64,000 nucleotides of DNA, from positions 29,009 through 93,008 of the forward strand of contig JAYKGV010000062.1 of assembly GCA_035285595.1 (NCBI GenBank), given 5' to 3'. The notes below the pieces were generated by a model. The model saw only the letters and a list, made by a program, of their open reading frames with translations. It was not told the origin of the DNA and did not search any database. Below are positions 25,208-33,372 of the stretch, piece after piece. Source of the stretch: VGJW01 sp035285595. Lineage in GTDB: Bacteria; Cyanobacteriota; Sericytochromatia; S15B-MN24; VGJW01. Within the stretch, counting starts at the first letter, position 1, and the number at the start of each line of letters is the position of its first letter. The translations under genes and the position numbers were made by a program.

Positions 25208-26614
25208 GTGATGGCCCTCGTCGCGGGTGGGCTGCTGCTTGCGGTATTCCTCGGTATCCCGCCGACGATCGGGACGGATCCACTAGGTGCCGCTCTTGCC
25301 CTCGAGCAGGAGGGACGCCGTATGGAGGCCATCCATCTGCTGGAACGAGAGGGACAAAGGCAAGGTGCCACGGCGGGAGCCACCTTGCTCTTGTCGGCCG
25401 CACGGATGTGTTTGAGACACGATCGTTCGGATCAGGCCCACCGCTTGGCCAAGGATGCTCTCGCTCTCGCACCCGGGAACGGTCGGGTGGGCTTGGAGTG
25501 CGCCAGAATCCTACGTCAGGCGGGCGATCCTCGCGAGGCCCTCGCGGTAGCTGCGGCCGCGGCCTCAGTCGACCTCACCGTGCGTTTCGCCGCACAGGAA
25601 TTGCGCTTCGACATCCTCGCCACATTGCCGCGCCGCCCTGCCTCCCCTGCAGCCCCTCTCGTGGCGACGGCCCTGGCTCTCAGCCTGTTCGGCCTTGGCC
25701 TGCGGGCTTGGGGCGCTCCTCGAGAGATCGTGCGCCGCAGAGTCCCCGGCGGGGCTCTGGAAACCGGCATGCAGGTGGGGGAATGGATCGTCGAGCGTCC
25801 GATCAATCAGGGGCTCCACGCTCGACTCTTCCTCGGGCGAGAAGTCAGGACAGGTCGCAAGGTCGCAATGAAGCAAGCCATCGTCGGCCTTCGGACCGAT
25901 GACCCGATGTGGGCTCGATTCAGACAGGAAATCGAGACCTTGGCAACACTCGGGACCGAGGAACCGGGCATTCCGCGGATGGCCGTCTTCCATCCTCCCG
26001 ATCTGCTCGTTACGGAATGGATCGAGGGAGAGACCTTCGAGGAGCTGGCGCGCCGATTGCCCTGGCAGGATGTCCTGCGCCTCGGTGTCGAGACGGCGCG
26101 TACGCTTGCCCGCATTCATGCCAAAGGCGTGGTGCATCGCGATGTCAAGCCTGCCAACCTCATGCGTGAGCGGGCCACGGGTCGACCGGTTCTTCTGGAT
26201 TTTGGCATCGCTCGAGTCGCTGCAGGCCAAGGATTGACGGTGGACGCCAGCTTGCCCCTGGGAACCTTCGGGTTCATGGCGCCAGAGCAATTCGCCTCGG
26301 CCTCTCAGGCCGGTCCGGCAGCCGATCAGTACGGCCTTGCACTGAGCTTGCTCTGGCTGCTGGCGGGCCGGATGCCCACCGAACCTTGGCTCGGGCCTCG
26401 GACCTTCCGGTTCGTGCCGGAACAGGAATTCAAGGGTCCGACCCTCGAGGACATCCCCTACGGGCATCCTGTCGCCACGCGTGAGGCTTGCGATGCTGTG
26501 GCCAAAGTGCTCGCCCGGGGGTGGAGCGAACTCCCCGAACATCGCTTTGCCGACATGCAGTGTTTCGCGGAAGCCTTGGAAAACGTCCGCGCCATGCTCC
26601 CGTCCAACGTGTAG
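25208..26614 (+). CDS. Membrane Ser/Thr protein kinase with N-terminal repeat region
   Basis: Hanks-type kinase, 468 aa. An N-terminal membrane helix (LVAGGLLLAVFLGI) is followed by about 110 residues of TPR-like helices. A second helix (APLVATALALSLFGLGL) leads to a C-terminal kinase domain, the reverse of the common kinase-then-sensor order. Catalytic residues are intact: Lys222 (VAMKQA), HRDVKPANL with Asp312, DFG with Asp331, and MAPEQF. The glycine loop (INQGLHARLFLG) is degenerate. GTG 25208 or ATG 25211 starts it, after GAGGGGAA. The NERD-pseudokinase gene follows 33 nt later. Confidence 0.9.
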   Translation: MMALVAGGLLLAVFLGIPPTIGTDPLGAALALEQEGRRMEAIHLLEREGQRQGATAGATLLLSAARMCLRHDRSDQAHRLAKDALALAPGNGRVGLECARILRQAGDPREALAVAAAAASVDLTVRFAAQELRFDILATLPRRPASPAAPLVATALALSLFGLGLRAWGAPREIVRRRVPGGALETGMQVGEWIVERPINQGLHARLFLGREVRTGRKVAMKQAIVGLRTDDPMWARFRQEIETLATLGTEEPGIPRMAVFHPPDLLVTEWIEGETFEELARRLPWQDVLRLGVETARTLARIHAKGVVHRDVKPANLMRERATGRPVLLDFGIARVAAGQGLTVDASLPLGTFGFMAPEQFASASQAGPAADQYGLALSLLWLLAGRMPTEPWLGPRTFRFVPEQEFKGPTLEDIPYGHPVATREACDAVAKVLARGWSELPEHRFADMQCFAEALENVRAMLPSNV

Positions 26615-26647
26615 GATGGCAAGGCCCCCCTAGCCGGAGACTCCACT

Positions 26648-28003
26648 TTGGCCGAGATCATCGTTTCGGGTGAGCCCGCCAACGCCTTCGAGAAAACCGT
26701 GGCTCGCACCCTGGGTCATCTTCCTGAACCCGCGCGCGTGCTGACCAACCTCGTCCTTCCGAGCACGCAGAGCCGCTTCGCGAACATCGAGGTCGACGCC
26801 GTCGTGCTGACCACGCACGCGGTCTATGTCATCGAAGTGAAGTACTGGCAGGGCGAGGTCGAGGGACACATCAATCGCAAACACTGGCTGGTTCATCGAG
26901 AGGGGCTCCCCCCCCATCAGGTCGAGAATCCGCTCCAGCGGACCGAGATCAAGGCCAAGACCGTGAATACCCTGCTCTCCCGCTGGAATTCGGGCCTGAT
27001 GGGGCGACTTCCCACCCTTGCGGTCGTGGTGTTGCCCCCCCACACTCCGACACGTGTGGAGAACCCCACCGAGATCGACCTCGTCGGTCTCGAGGCCCTG
27101 CTGCCTCACATCGAGGCTAATGCCAATCGCCTGCCCCACGAAGCCCGGGCCGATCAGCTCGAACAGATGGTGACCTGCCTTGCGGGCGAGGTACGCAGTC
27201 AGATCCCGGCCTTACCCTTCGCGCATCTGAAGGTCGACCGTGTCCTGTCCTCGGGGGACCGTCACCAGAGCTACGAAGCCACGAATACCCTGACGGGACG
27301 CAAGGTCTTCGTCCGAAGGATTCCCGGGGACGTCAACCTTGCACCCCACGCGGCCGAACTCGCACGCTCCCGGGCCGTGCGTGAGGCGCGCGCCACCATG
27401 GACCTGAACCATCCCGGCGTGATCAGGGTTCTAGACGTCCTCGAGGAACAGGGCGACATCTACGTTCTCGCGGAGTGGATCTTGGGTCGTTCCGTGCTGG
27501 ATGCGATGACCCGGGACGATATCCCGGGTATCTGCAAGGTCGTCCGGACGGCAGCCTGCATCCTCGGTGAAATCCATCAATCCTTTCCAGGTATGGTCCA
27601 TCGCGGCCTGACCCCAGGATGCCTCCTTGTCACCGAAGGAGGAGTCCGGGTCACAGGCTTTGGCGTGGCCCGCGTTCCCGGAGACCCGACCATCGTCTTC
27701 GGGGAGCTGATACAGGACGAGACCTTGCCTTACATGGCCCCCGAACTGTTGCAGCCAGGAGCTCCACAGGCAGATCCCCGTGCGGATGTCTACGGATTGG
27801 GCGCCATCCTCTACCATCTGCTCGCAGGCCGCCCGCCTGTTCCCTTCCTCTCGCGTGAACCCACCGAGCCACTGGGCGGGCTCGTCAGGCTTCCCGTGGG
27901 CTTGGAAGAGTTGATCACAAGGACCATGCACCCCCTGCCTGGCAAGCGGCCTCCCACCATGGAAGCGTTCGCCGAGTCGCTGGTCCCTTACTGCGGGGTG
28001 TGA
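26648..28003 (+). CDS. NERD domain fused to a pseudokinase domain
   Basis: A 451-aa cytosolic protein. Residues 1-130 form a NERD domain of the PD-(D/E)xK nuclease fold with its acidic set visible: Asp50 (EVDAVVL), Glu63 and Lys65 (IEVKYW). Residues 195-450 have a Hanks kinase fold, but the catalytic residues are replaced: Arg223 for the ATP Lys (VFVRRI), HRG (318-320) for HRD, and GFG (337-339) for DFG. The late MAPELL and DVYGLGAILYHLLAG blocks survive. TTG start, with GGAG nine bases upstream. It follows the active kinase by 33 nt and overlaps the convergent ABC-F gene by 16 bp. Confidence 0.88.
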   Translation: MAEIIVSGEPANAFEKTVARTLGHLPEPARVLTNLVLPSTQSRFANIEVDAVVLTTHAVYVIEVKYWQGEVEGHINRKHWLVHREGLPPHQVENPLQRTEIKAKTVNTLLSRWNSGLMGRLPTLAVVVLPPHTPTRVENPTEIDLVGLEALLPHIEANANRLPHEARADQLEQMVTCLAGEVRSQIPALPFAHLKVDRVLSSGDRHQSYEATNTLTGRKVFVRRIPGDVNLAPHAAELARSRAVREARATMDLNHPGVIRVLDVLEEQGDIYVLAEWILGRSVLDAMTRDDIPGICKVVRTAACILGEIHQSFPGMVHRGLTPGCLLVTEGGVRVTGFGVARVPGDPTIVFGELIQDETLPYMAPELLQPGAPQADPRADVYGLGAILYHLLAGRPPVPFLSREPTEPLGGLVRLPVGLEELITRTMHPLPGKRPPTMEAFAESLVPYCGV

Positions 28004-29895
28004 CCGGCTTCCTCGGCCTGTTCAGCGAGCTCGAGCCAACGCGCCTCCAGTTCGCTCTGCCGCTGCTCGAGGGCTGCCAACCTGTGCGCGGCCGCTGCAG
28101 CCTCCGGTCCGGGAAGTCCCAGCAGCTGCAAGAAATTTTCCCGCTCCCGGGCGATGCTCTCGAGAGCCTCGTCCACCTCGGCCACGGCACGGGCATGCTT
28201 GAAGGCATTGAATCGGGGGCGAACCGGATCTGGTGCCGCAACCGGAGGAGGTGCGGTAGAAGCGGGCGACACGGGCGACTCTGACGTCGAGGCCATGTGA
28301 GCCATGATGCTCGTCCAGTCTCCGTCATCCTCGGCCCGAAACAGCATCGGCCCCGGCCAGGCAAGCACATGGGTGGCCACTGTCCGCAACAGCCAACGGT
28401 CGTGGGACGAAAACACCACGGCGCCCTCGAAGCCAGCCAAAGCCTCGGCGAGGACTTCCCGGGCACCGATGTCCAGATGATTCGTCGGCTCGTCCAGCAA
28501 CAAGACGTGCCTCGGCGAAAGCAGCAAGGTCGCCAGCGCCAACCTTGACCTCTCGCCCCCCGACAGCACGGAGACAGGCCGTTCCACCGCATCCCCGCGA
28601 AACAGGAAAGCCGCCAGCAGATCACGAACCTCCTGAAGAGTCCAGCCAGGGGGTGCATGCGCCCACGCCGTCTCGAAAACGGAGCGACGACCTTCGTCAG
28701 GCACGGCTGCGTGCTGCGCGAGATAGCCAGGCAGCACTCCGGCGGTCCACCGTACGTCTCCTGTCGACGGAACCTCCACGCCAGCCAACAGACGGAGCAG
28801 GGTTGACTTTCCAACCCCGTTCGGACCCGCCAGGGCCACCTTCATGCCCCGCTCGACCACAAGATCCAATCCCTCGAGGATGGCACGGCCATCGTAAGCC
28901 TGACCCACCCTTCGCAGGCGCAGCACCTCGGTGGGCACGCCCGTCGCATCGCCCAGGTCCACCCGCAAGCGAGGGGCCGCCCCGGCGGGACGCTCGATTC
29001 GCACCTCGCGTTCCAAGGCTCGCTCCCTGCTGCGTGCTTGCCGGCTGCGGCGAGCGGAAGCTCTGAATCGCTCGATGAAACGCCGGACCCTTGCATGTTC
29101 TCGGTCCTGTCGATCCGCCGCGGCCTCGAGCGCTTCATCTTCGGCTTCACGGAGCTCCAAGTGGCGGGTATAGCCTGATGCCCAGTCCCGTAGACGCCCA
29201 TGGTCCAGTGCGGTGACCCGGGTCGCCACCGCATCCAGGAAGGAGCGATCATGAGAAACCACGACGAGCCCCCACGGGCGATCCGCAAGGTGACGTTCAA
29301 GCCAAGCGATGGCCTCGAGATCGAGATGATTCGTGGGCTCATCCAGCAGCAGCACTTCGGGTTCACCAACCAGCAAACGTCCCAGTGCAGCCTTGACCCG
29401 CCACCCTCCGGAGAACTCGTCCATGGAGCGATTCAGATCGCCGGGGGAAAATCCTAGACCATGGGCGACGCGACCCACCGAGGCGTCGGCCGCGTGGCCC
29501 CCCAGACGCTCGAATTCGGCATGCAGACGATCCTGCTCGTGCACCAGACGCTCCAGCTCCTTGCCGGTGGCTTGGAGCAGCTTCGCCCCGACATCGGCCA
29601 GGGCGGCAGCCGAGGCCCTGATCTCTGGCAAGCCGTCCCACAGAACCTCGGACAAGGTACGAGAACCGAGATCGGGAGGTTCCTGGGGCAACCAGCCGAT
29701 CCGCCAGTGCCCCGGACGCTCTACGGTCCCTCGATCAGGTTCGTCGACACCCGCAAGGAGGCGCATGAAGGTGGTCTTGCCGGCACCGTTGGGCCCTACG
29801 AGGGCCACGCGCTCCCCGGGCAAGAGCCGCCACGATGCATCTGCAAGAATGATTCTCTCGCCAAAGCTGCGATGTACACTCCTGAGCGACAGCAC
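27988..29895 (-). CDS. ABC-F family ATPase
   Basis: Soluble twin-ATPase of 635 aa that acts on ribosomes rather than as a transporter. Two ATP cassettes are seen: Walker A GPNGAGKTT with FSGGWRVKAALG and LLLDEPTNHLD, then GPNGVGKST with LSGGERSRLALA and LLLDEPTNHLD. They are joined by a charged helical linker (ABC_tran_Xtn type), and a C-terminal coiled coil (ALESIARERENFLQLL onward) follows, as in Uup or YdiF. No membrane segment. GTG start, 19 bp after prmC, so it is probably in one transcript with prfA and prmC. The exact subfamily is not resolved. Confidence 0.92.
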   Translation of the reverse strand: MLSLRSVHRSFGERIILADASWRLLPGERVALVGPNGAGKTTFMRLLAGVDEPDRGTVERPGHWRIGWLPQEPPDLGSRTLSEVLWDGLPEIRASAAALADVGAKLLQATGKELERLVHEQDRLHAEFERLGGHAADASVGRVAHGLGFSPGDLNRSMDEFSGGWRVKAALGRLLVGEPEVLLLDEPTNHLDLEAIAWLERHLADRPWGLVVVSHDRSFLDAVATRVTALDHGRLRDWASGYTRHLELREAEDEALEAAADRQDREHARVRRFIERFRASARRSRQARSRERALEREVRIERPAGAAPRLRVDLGDATGVPTEVLRLRRVGQAYDGRAILEGLDLVVERGMKVALAGPNGVGKSTLLRLLAGVEVPSTGDVRWTAGVLPGYLAQHAAVPDEGRRSVFETAWAHAPPGWTLQEVRDLLAAFLFRGDAVERPVSVLSGGERSRLALATLLLSPRHVLLLDEPTNHLDIGAREVLAEALAGFEGAVVFSSHDRWLLRTVATHVLAWPGPMLFRAEDDGDWTSIMAHMASTSESPVSPASTAPPPVAAPDPVRPRFNAFKHARAVAEVDEALESIARERENFLQLLGLPGPEAAAAAHRLAALEQRQSELEARWLELAEQAEEAGHTPQ

Positions 29896-29914
29896 GACTG
29901 GCCGGCTGCCTGGA

Positions 29915-30793
29915 CTAGGCCGAACGGGCGAGCACGACGCGCTCGATGCCTGCCAGATCGTGCCGGACCTGAACCGCTGGCCAATCTTCGAGCAAATCCA
30001 TCACCGTCGGGGCCTGACCGGCCATGACCTCGAGCGCGATCCACCCCCCGGGCCGCAGGACCATCCGAGCATCCGCCACGAGACGACGAATCAGCTCAAG
30101 CCCATCGAAGCCCCCGTCGAGCGCCAATCGAGGTTCATGGTCTCTGACTTCGGGCTCCAGCGCCTCAAGCTCCGAGGTCGGAATATAAGGCAAGTTCGCC
30201 ACCACGAAGTCGAAGGTCCGCCCTCTGGCGACGACAGGCTCCAGCAAGTCTCCTTGCAGGAAGTCCAGACGCTCGAGAACACCCAGGCGCTCGGCGTTGG
30301 CCCGTGCACGCTCAAGAGCCGCGGCAGAGAAGTCAACGCCAACTCCTTCGGCCGTACGAAGATAATTCGCCAATGTCACGAGGATGGCTCCAGAGCCTGT
30401 CCCGACGTCCAATACGACGGGTCCGGACACCCAGCCCCCCCCATCCTCGACCAAATCCAGCACGGCTTCCACGAGGATCTCGGTTTCGGGTCGAGGAATA
30501 AGAACCGTTTCGTCCACGCTGAAGTCGAGAGACATGAACTCCTGATTCCCCACCAAGTACTGAAAAGGCTCCCGTGCCTCCCGGCGACGGAGCAAACGGT
30601 CATAGACCGTCCACTCCTCGGGCGCGATGGGCCGTGACGTGTTGAGAATCAGTTCGAGGCGCGCCATTCCGGTGGCCCGTCCAAGCAACAGGGCGGCCTC
30701 GAGGTCCGCAGAGGGCAGATCAAGGAGTCGCAATCGCCGACTGCCGAGCCTGAGCGCGGTTCCGAGGTCCTGTGGGGGCAATGCGGTGGTCAC
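29915..30793 (-). CDS. prmC: Release factor glutamine methyltransferase
   Basis: Methylates the Gln of the GGQ motif in release factors; its substrate gene prfA lies directly upstream. The 292-aa product has the PrmC N-terminal helical domain with FQYLVGNQEFMSLDFSVD and LIPRPETEILVE, and the SAM motif VLDVGTGSGAILVTLA. The catalytic tetrapeptide reads NLPY (200-203) instead of the canonical NPPY. GTG start. Gene order prfA-prmC is widely conserved, which supports the assignment. Confidence 0.94.
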   Translation of the reverse strand: MTTALPPQDLGTALRLGSRRLRLLDLPSADLEAALLLGRATGMARLELILNTSRPIAPEEWTVYDRLLRRREAREPFQYLVGNQEFMSLDFSVDETVLIPRPETEILVEAVLDLVEDGGGWVSGPVVLDVGTGSGAILVTLANYLRTAEGVGVDFSAAALERARANAERLGVLERLDFLQGDLLEPVVARGRTFDFVVANLPYIPTSELEALEPEVRDHEPRLALDGGFDGLELIRRLVADARMVLRPGGWIALEVMAGQAPTVMDLLEDWPAVQVRHDLAGIERVVLARSA

Positions 30794-30837
30794 TGGATCC
30801 GCTTTGTACCCCGGTGATCGCCGGCCCTACCCGCGCT

Positions 30838-31938
30838 TCAGAATCCTTCGTCCGCGGCCGTCATGCGGGCCAGCTGCTCGGCCTGGGCCGCTGCAATCAG
30901 CGGTTCGATGACGTGGTCCAGCTCGCCGTTGAGCAGATCGGACAAGGCGTGAACCGTCAACTTGATCCTATGGTCGGAGACCCGGTTCTCAGGGAAGTTA
31001 TAGGTACGGATTCTCTCGGACCGATCACCGGTCCCGACTTGGCTACGACGCGCGGCAGCTTGTTCGGAGGCGCTTCGCTGGTCCTCGATGTCCTTGAGCC
31101 GGGTACGCAGCAGCAGCATGGCCTTTTCCCGGTTCTGGTGCTGACTGCGTTCGTCCTGGCATGCGACCACCAAACCAGAGGGCACGTGGGTGATCCGGAC
31201 AGCGGTCTCGACCTTGTTGACGTTCTGGCCGCCCGCGCCACCGGCACGGAACGTATCGATGACGAGATCCTTGGGATTGATCGAGACGTCCACTTCCTCG
31301 GCCTCGGGCATGATCGCCACCGTGGCTGCCGAGGTGTGGATCCGTCCCGAGGCCTCGGTGACGGGCACCCTCTGCACGCGATGCACGCCGGATTCATACT
31401 TCATGCGCGAGTAGACCCGATCTCCCTTGATCGACAGGATCGCTTCCTTGAATCCGCCAAGGTCCATCTCGCTGGCACTAAGCAGATCAACTTTCCACCC
31501 CCTGCGATCCGCATACATTCTGTACATGCGGACAAGATCCCCGGCGAACAGGGCGGCCTCGTCCCCGCCCGTTCCGGCACGTACCTCGAGCACGATGTTC
31601 TTCTCGTCCAGAGGATCCCGGGGCAGTAGCAGAAGGGTCAGACGCTGCTCCAGGTCATCGAGGCGGGACTCGAGTCCGACCACCTCAGCCTCGACCAGCT
31701 CTCGCATTTCACCATCCTGCTCGGTGCGCCTGAGAGCCAGGGCGCCCTCGAGCTGCCGACGGAGGTCTCGCCAAAGATCCCAAGCCTCGACCGTCTCTTC
31801 CAGAGAGGCCCTGGACTTTGCATACTCCCGAAACCTGTCCGCATCGACAAGCACCTCGGGATCTGCCATCAAAAGGCCCAGATCCTCGTAGGTCTTGGCG
31901 ATCCCGGCAAGCTTATCTTCCTGGAGTCGGTCCAGCAT
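30838..31938 (-). CDS. prfA: Peptide chain release factor 1
   Basis: Recognises UAA and UAG and triggers peptide release, 366 aa. The PxT-type codon-recognition tripeptide is PVT (RVPVTEASGRIHTS). The catalytic loop is RAGGAGGQNVNKVETAVRITH with GGQ. The tail ends in the RF1 pattern SERIRTYNFPENRVSDHRI. The ATG at 31938 (MLDRLQED) matches the family; the frame runs on to 31977 without support. UGA is read by RF2, encoded elsewhere, which matters for the in-frame UGA in the redoxin at 58447-59055. Confidence 0.96.
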   Translation of the reverse strand: MLDRLQEDKLAGIAKTYEDLGLLMADPEVLVDADRFREYAKSRASLEETVEAWDLWRDLRRQLEGALALRRTEQDGEMRELVEAEVVGLESRLDDLEQRLTLLLLPRDPLDEKNIVLEVRAGTGGDEAALFAGDLVRMYRMYADRRGWKVDLLSASEMDLGGFKEAILSIKGDRVYSRMKYESGVHRVQRVPVTEASGRIHTSAATVAIMPEAEEVDVSINPKDLVIDTFRAGGAGGQNVNKVETAVRITHVPSGLVVACQDERSQHQNREKAMLLLRTRLKDIEDQRSASEQAAARRSQVGTGDRSERIRTYNFPENRVSDHRIKLTVHALSDLLNGELDHVIEPLIAAAQAEQLARMTAADEGF

Positions 31939-32020
31939 GAAGCTCATCATACCGCGGGCAAGGCATCCCCGGGCCAATTGACGGACCGTTCGAAAGGGTG
32001 CTACTCTCGTTGTAGTTCTT

Positions 32021-32092
32021 GCGGATGTAGTTCAGTGGTAGAACACAACCTTGCCAAGGTTGGGGTCGAGGGTTCGAATCCCTTCATCCGCT
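32021..32092 (+). tRNA. tRNA-Gly (anticodon GCC)
   Basis: A full cloverleaf can be drawn: acceptor GCGGATG/CATCCGC, D stem GTTC/GAAC, anticodon stem CAACC/GGTTG around TTGCCAA (anticodon GCC), and T arm with loop TTCGAAT. The discriminator base is T and CCA is not encoded. It decodes GGC and GGU. Confidence 0.97.
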
Positions 32093-32098
32093 CTAAGG

Positions 32099-32129
32099 GG
32101 TCTTGCCTAGTAGGCAAGGCCTTTAGTCT
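32099..32129 (+). terminator. Terminator after tRNA-Gly
   Basis: A 9-bp stem with one G-U wobble (32099-32107 with 32113-32121) and loop TAGTA, followed by a T-rich stretch, begins 7 nt after the tRNA. The remaining sequence to 32294 shows nothing recognisable. Confidence 0.7.
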
Positions 32130-32294
32130 TGGGCCAGGAAGTCGTCCGCCGTCAGGGGCGATGCGTCGGAAATCCCCATCTCCTGCGGCAACGATCAGGA
32201 AACCCGGACGGGAGTTGGACGATCGCATTACAATTGGTTATCGTAAGCGGCTGTTTCCCGTCTGGCGGATCATCCGCCCACCCTACGAGGCCCC

Positions 32295-33308
32295 ATGAAC
32301 AAGATTCAAGCCGAATACATCTGGATCGACGGCCAGAAGCCCACCGCGAAGCTGCGGTCCAAGACGATGATCCTGCCCGCACCGGTGACCCACCTCGCAG
32401 AGCTGCCGGGCTGGGGCTTCGATGGTTCGAGCACCTTCCAAGCGGAGGGCCACTTCTCCGATTGCGCTCTCAAGCCGGTCAAGTTCGTTCCGGACCCCAT
32501 TCGTGGCGGTGACAACATCCTGGTGCTGTGTGAGGTCTTTCAGGCAGACGGCACGGTCCATCCTTCGAATACCCGTGCCCGACTGCGGGAGGTGGCGGCG
32601 CGACACGCGTCCCATGAAGCGTGGTTCGGCATCGAGCAGGAGTACACGCTCTTCGAAGGCAACAGACCGGTAGGCTGGCCCGAGCGTGGTTTTCCTGCGC
32701 CTCAGGGCGGCTACTACTGCGGCGTGGGTGCCGACGAAGCTCTCGGCCGCGAAATGGTCGAAGCCCATACCCGGGCATGTCTCGACGCAGGAATTGGCAT
32801 CTGTGGCATCAACGCCGAAGTGATGCCGGCCCAGTGGGAGTTCCAGCTCGAGGCCACCGACGCCTTGGAGCAGGCCGATCAACTATGGCTGGCCCGCTGG
32901 TTGCTGTACCGGGTGGGCGAGGACTTCGGCATTCACGCCACGCTGCATCCCAAGCCCGTGAAAGGTGACTGGAACGGGGCCGGGGCCCACACCAATTTCA
33001 GTACGAAGGCCATGCGTGAGCCCGGCGGCATGAAGGTCATCGAAGATGCCTGCGAAAAGCTTCGCGAACGTCACGCGGACCACATCGCGGTCTACGGCGC
33101 CCACAATGAGGAACGGCTGACGGGCAAGCACGAGACGTGCGCGATTCATCAGTTCCGCCACGGAGTGAGTGACAGGGGAGCATCCATCAGGATCCCGATG
33201 GCCACCGCGCAGAAGGGCCACGGCTACCTTGAAGACCGCCGACCGGCCGCGAACATGGATCCCTATCAGGTCTGTGCCATTCTCATCGAGACGGTCTGCG
33301 GTTCCTGA
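32295..33308 (+). CDS. glnII: Glutamine synthetase, type II (eukaryote-like)
   Basis: ATP-dependent amidation of glutamate, a central nitrogen-assimilation step. At 337 aa it is the short GSII form, not the 470-aa GSI. The beta-grasp segment GWGFDGSSTFQA, the metal site WFGIEQEYTLF, INAEVMPAQWEFQ, the ATP loop GDWNGAGAHTNFST and the Glu-flap region KHETCAIHQF are present, ending with GYLEDRRPAANMDPY. GSII lacks the adenylylation site of GSI, so control is probably transcriptional. It stands alone between the tRNA terminator and the Kelch operon. Confidence 0.95.
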   Translation: MNKIQAEYIWIDGQKPTAKLRSKTMILPAPVTHLAELPGWGFDGSSTFQAEGHFSDCALKPVKFVPDPIRGGDNILVLCEVFQADGTVHPSNTRARLREVAARHASHEAWFGIEQEYTLFEGNRPVGWPERGFPAPQGGYYCGVGADEALGREMVEAHTRACLDAGIGICGINAEVMPAQWEFQLEATDALEQADQLWLARWLLYRVGEDFGIHATLHPKPVKGDWNGAGAHTNFSTKAMREPGGMKVIEDACEKLRERHADHIAVYGAHNEERLTGKHETCAIHQFRHGVSDRGASIRIPMATAQKGHGYLEDRRPAANMDPYQVCAILIETVCGS

Positions 33309-33372
33309 GGTCCCTTAGGCCGTCCCGGCGTCGGGTGGTTGGTCGGGGGGGAAGCGGGGTAGGGAAGTTGTC

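Noticed and set aside
25208..28003. BREX or other phage-defence island around the NERD protein
   Set aside because: No methylase, PglZ, Lon-like or other defence partners are nearby; the neighbours are housekeeping genes.
32122..32294. Small RNA or riboswitch upstream of glutamine synthetase
   Set aside because: No conserved fold is visible beyond the tRNA terminator; promoter-like boxes there have wrong spacing.
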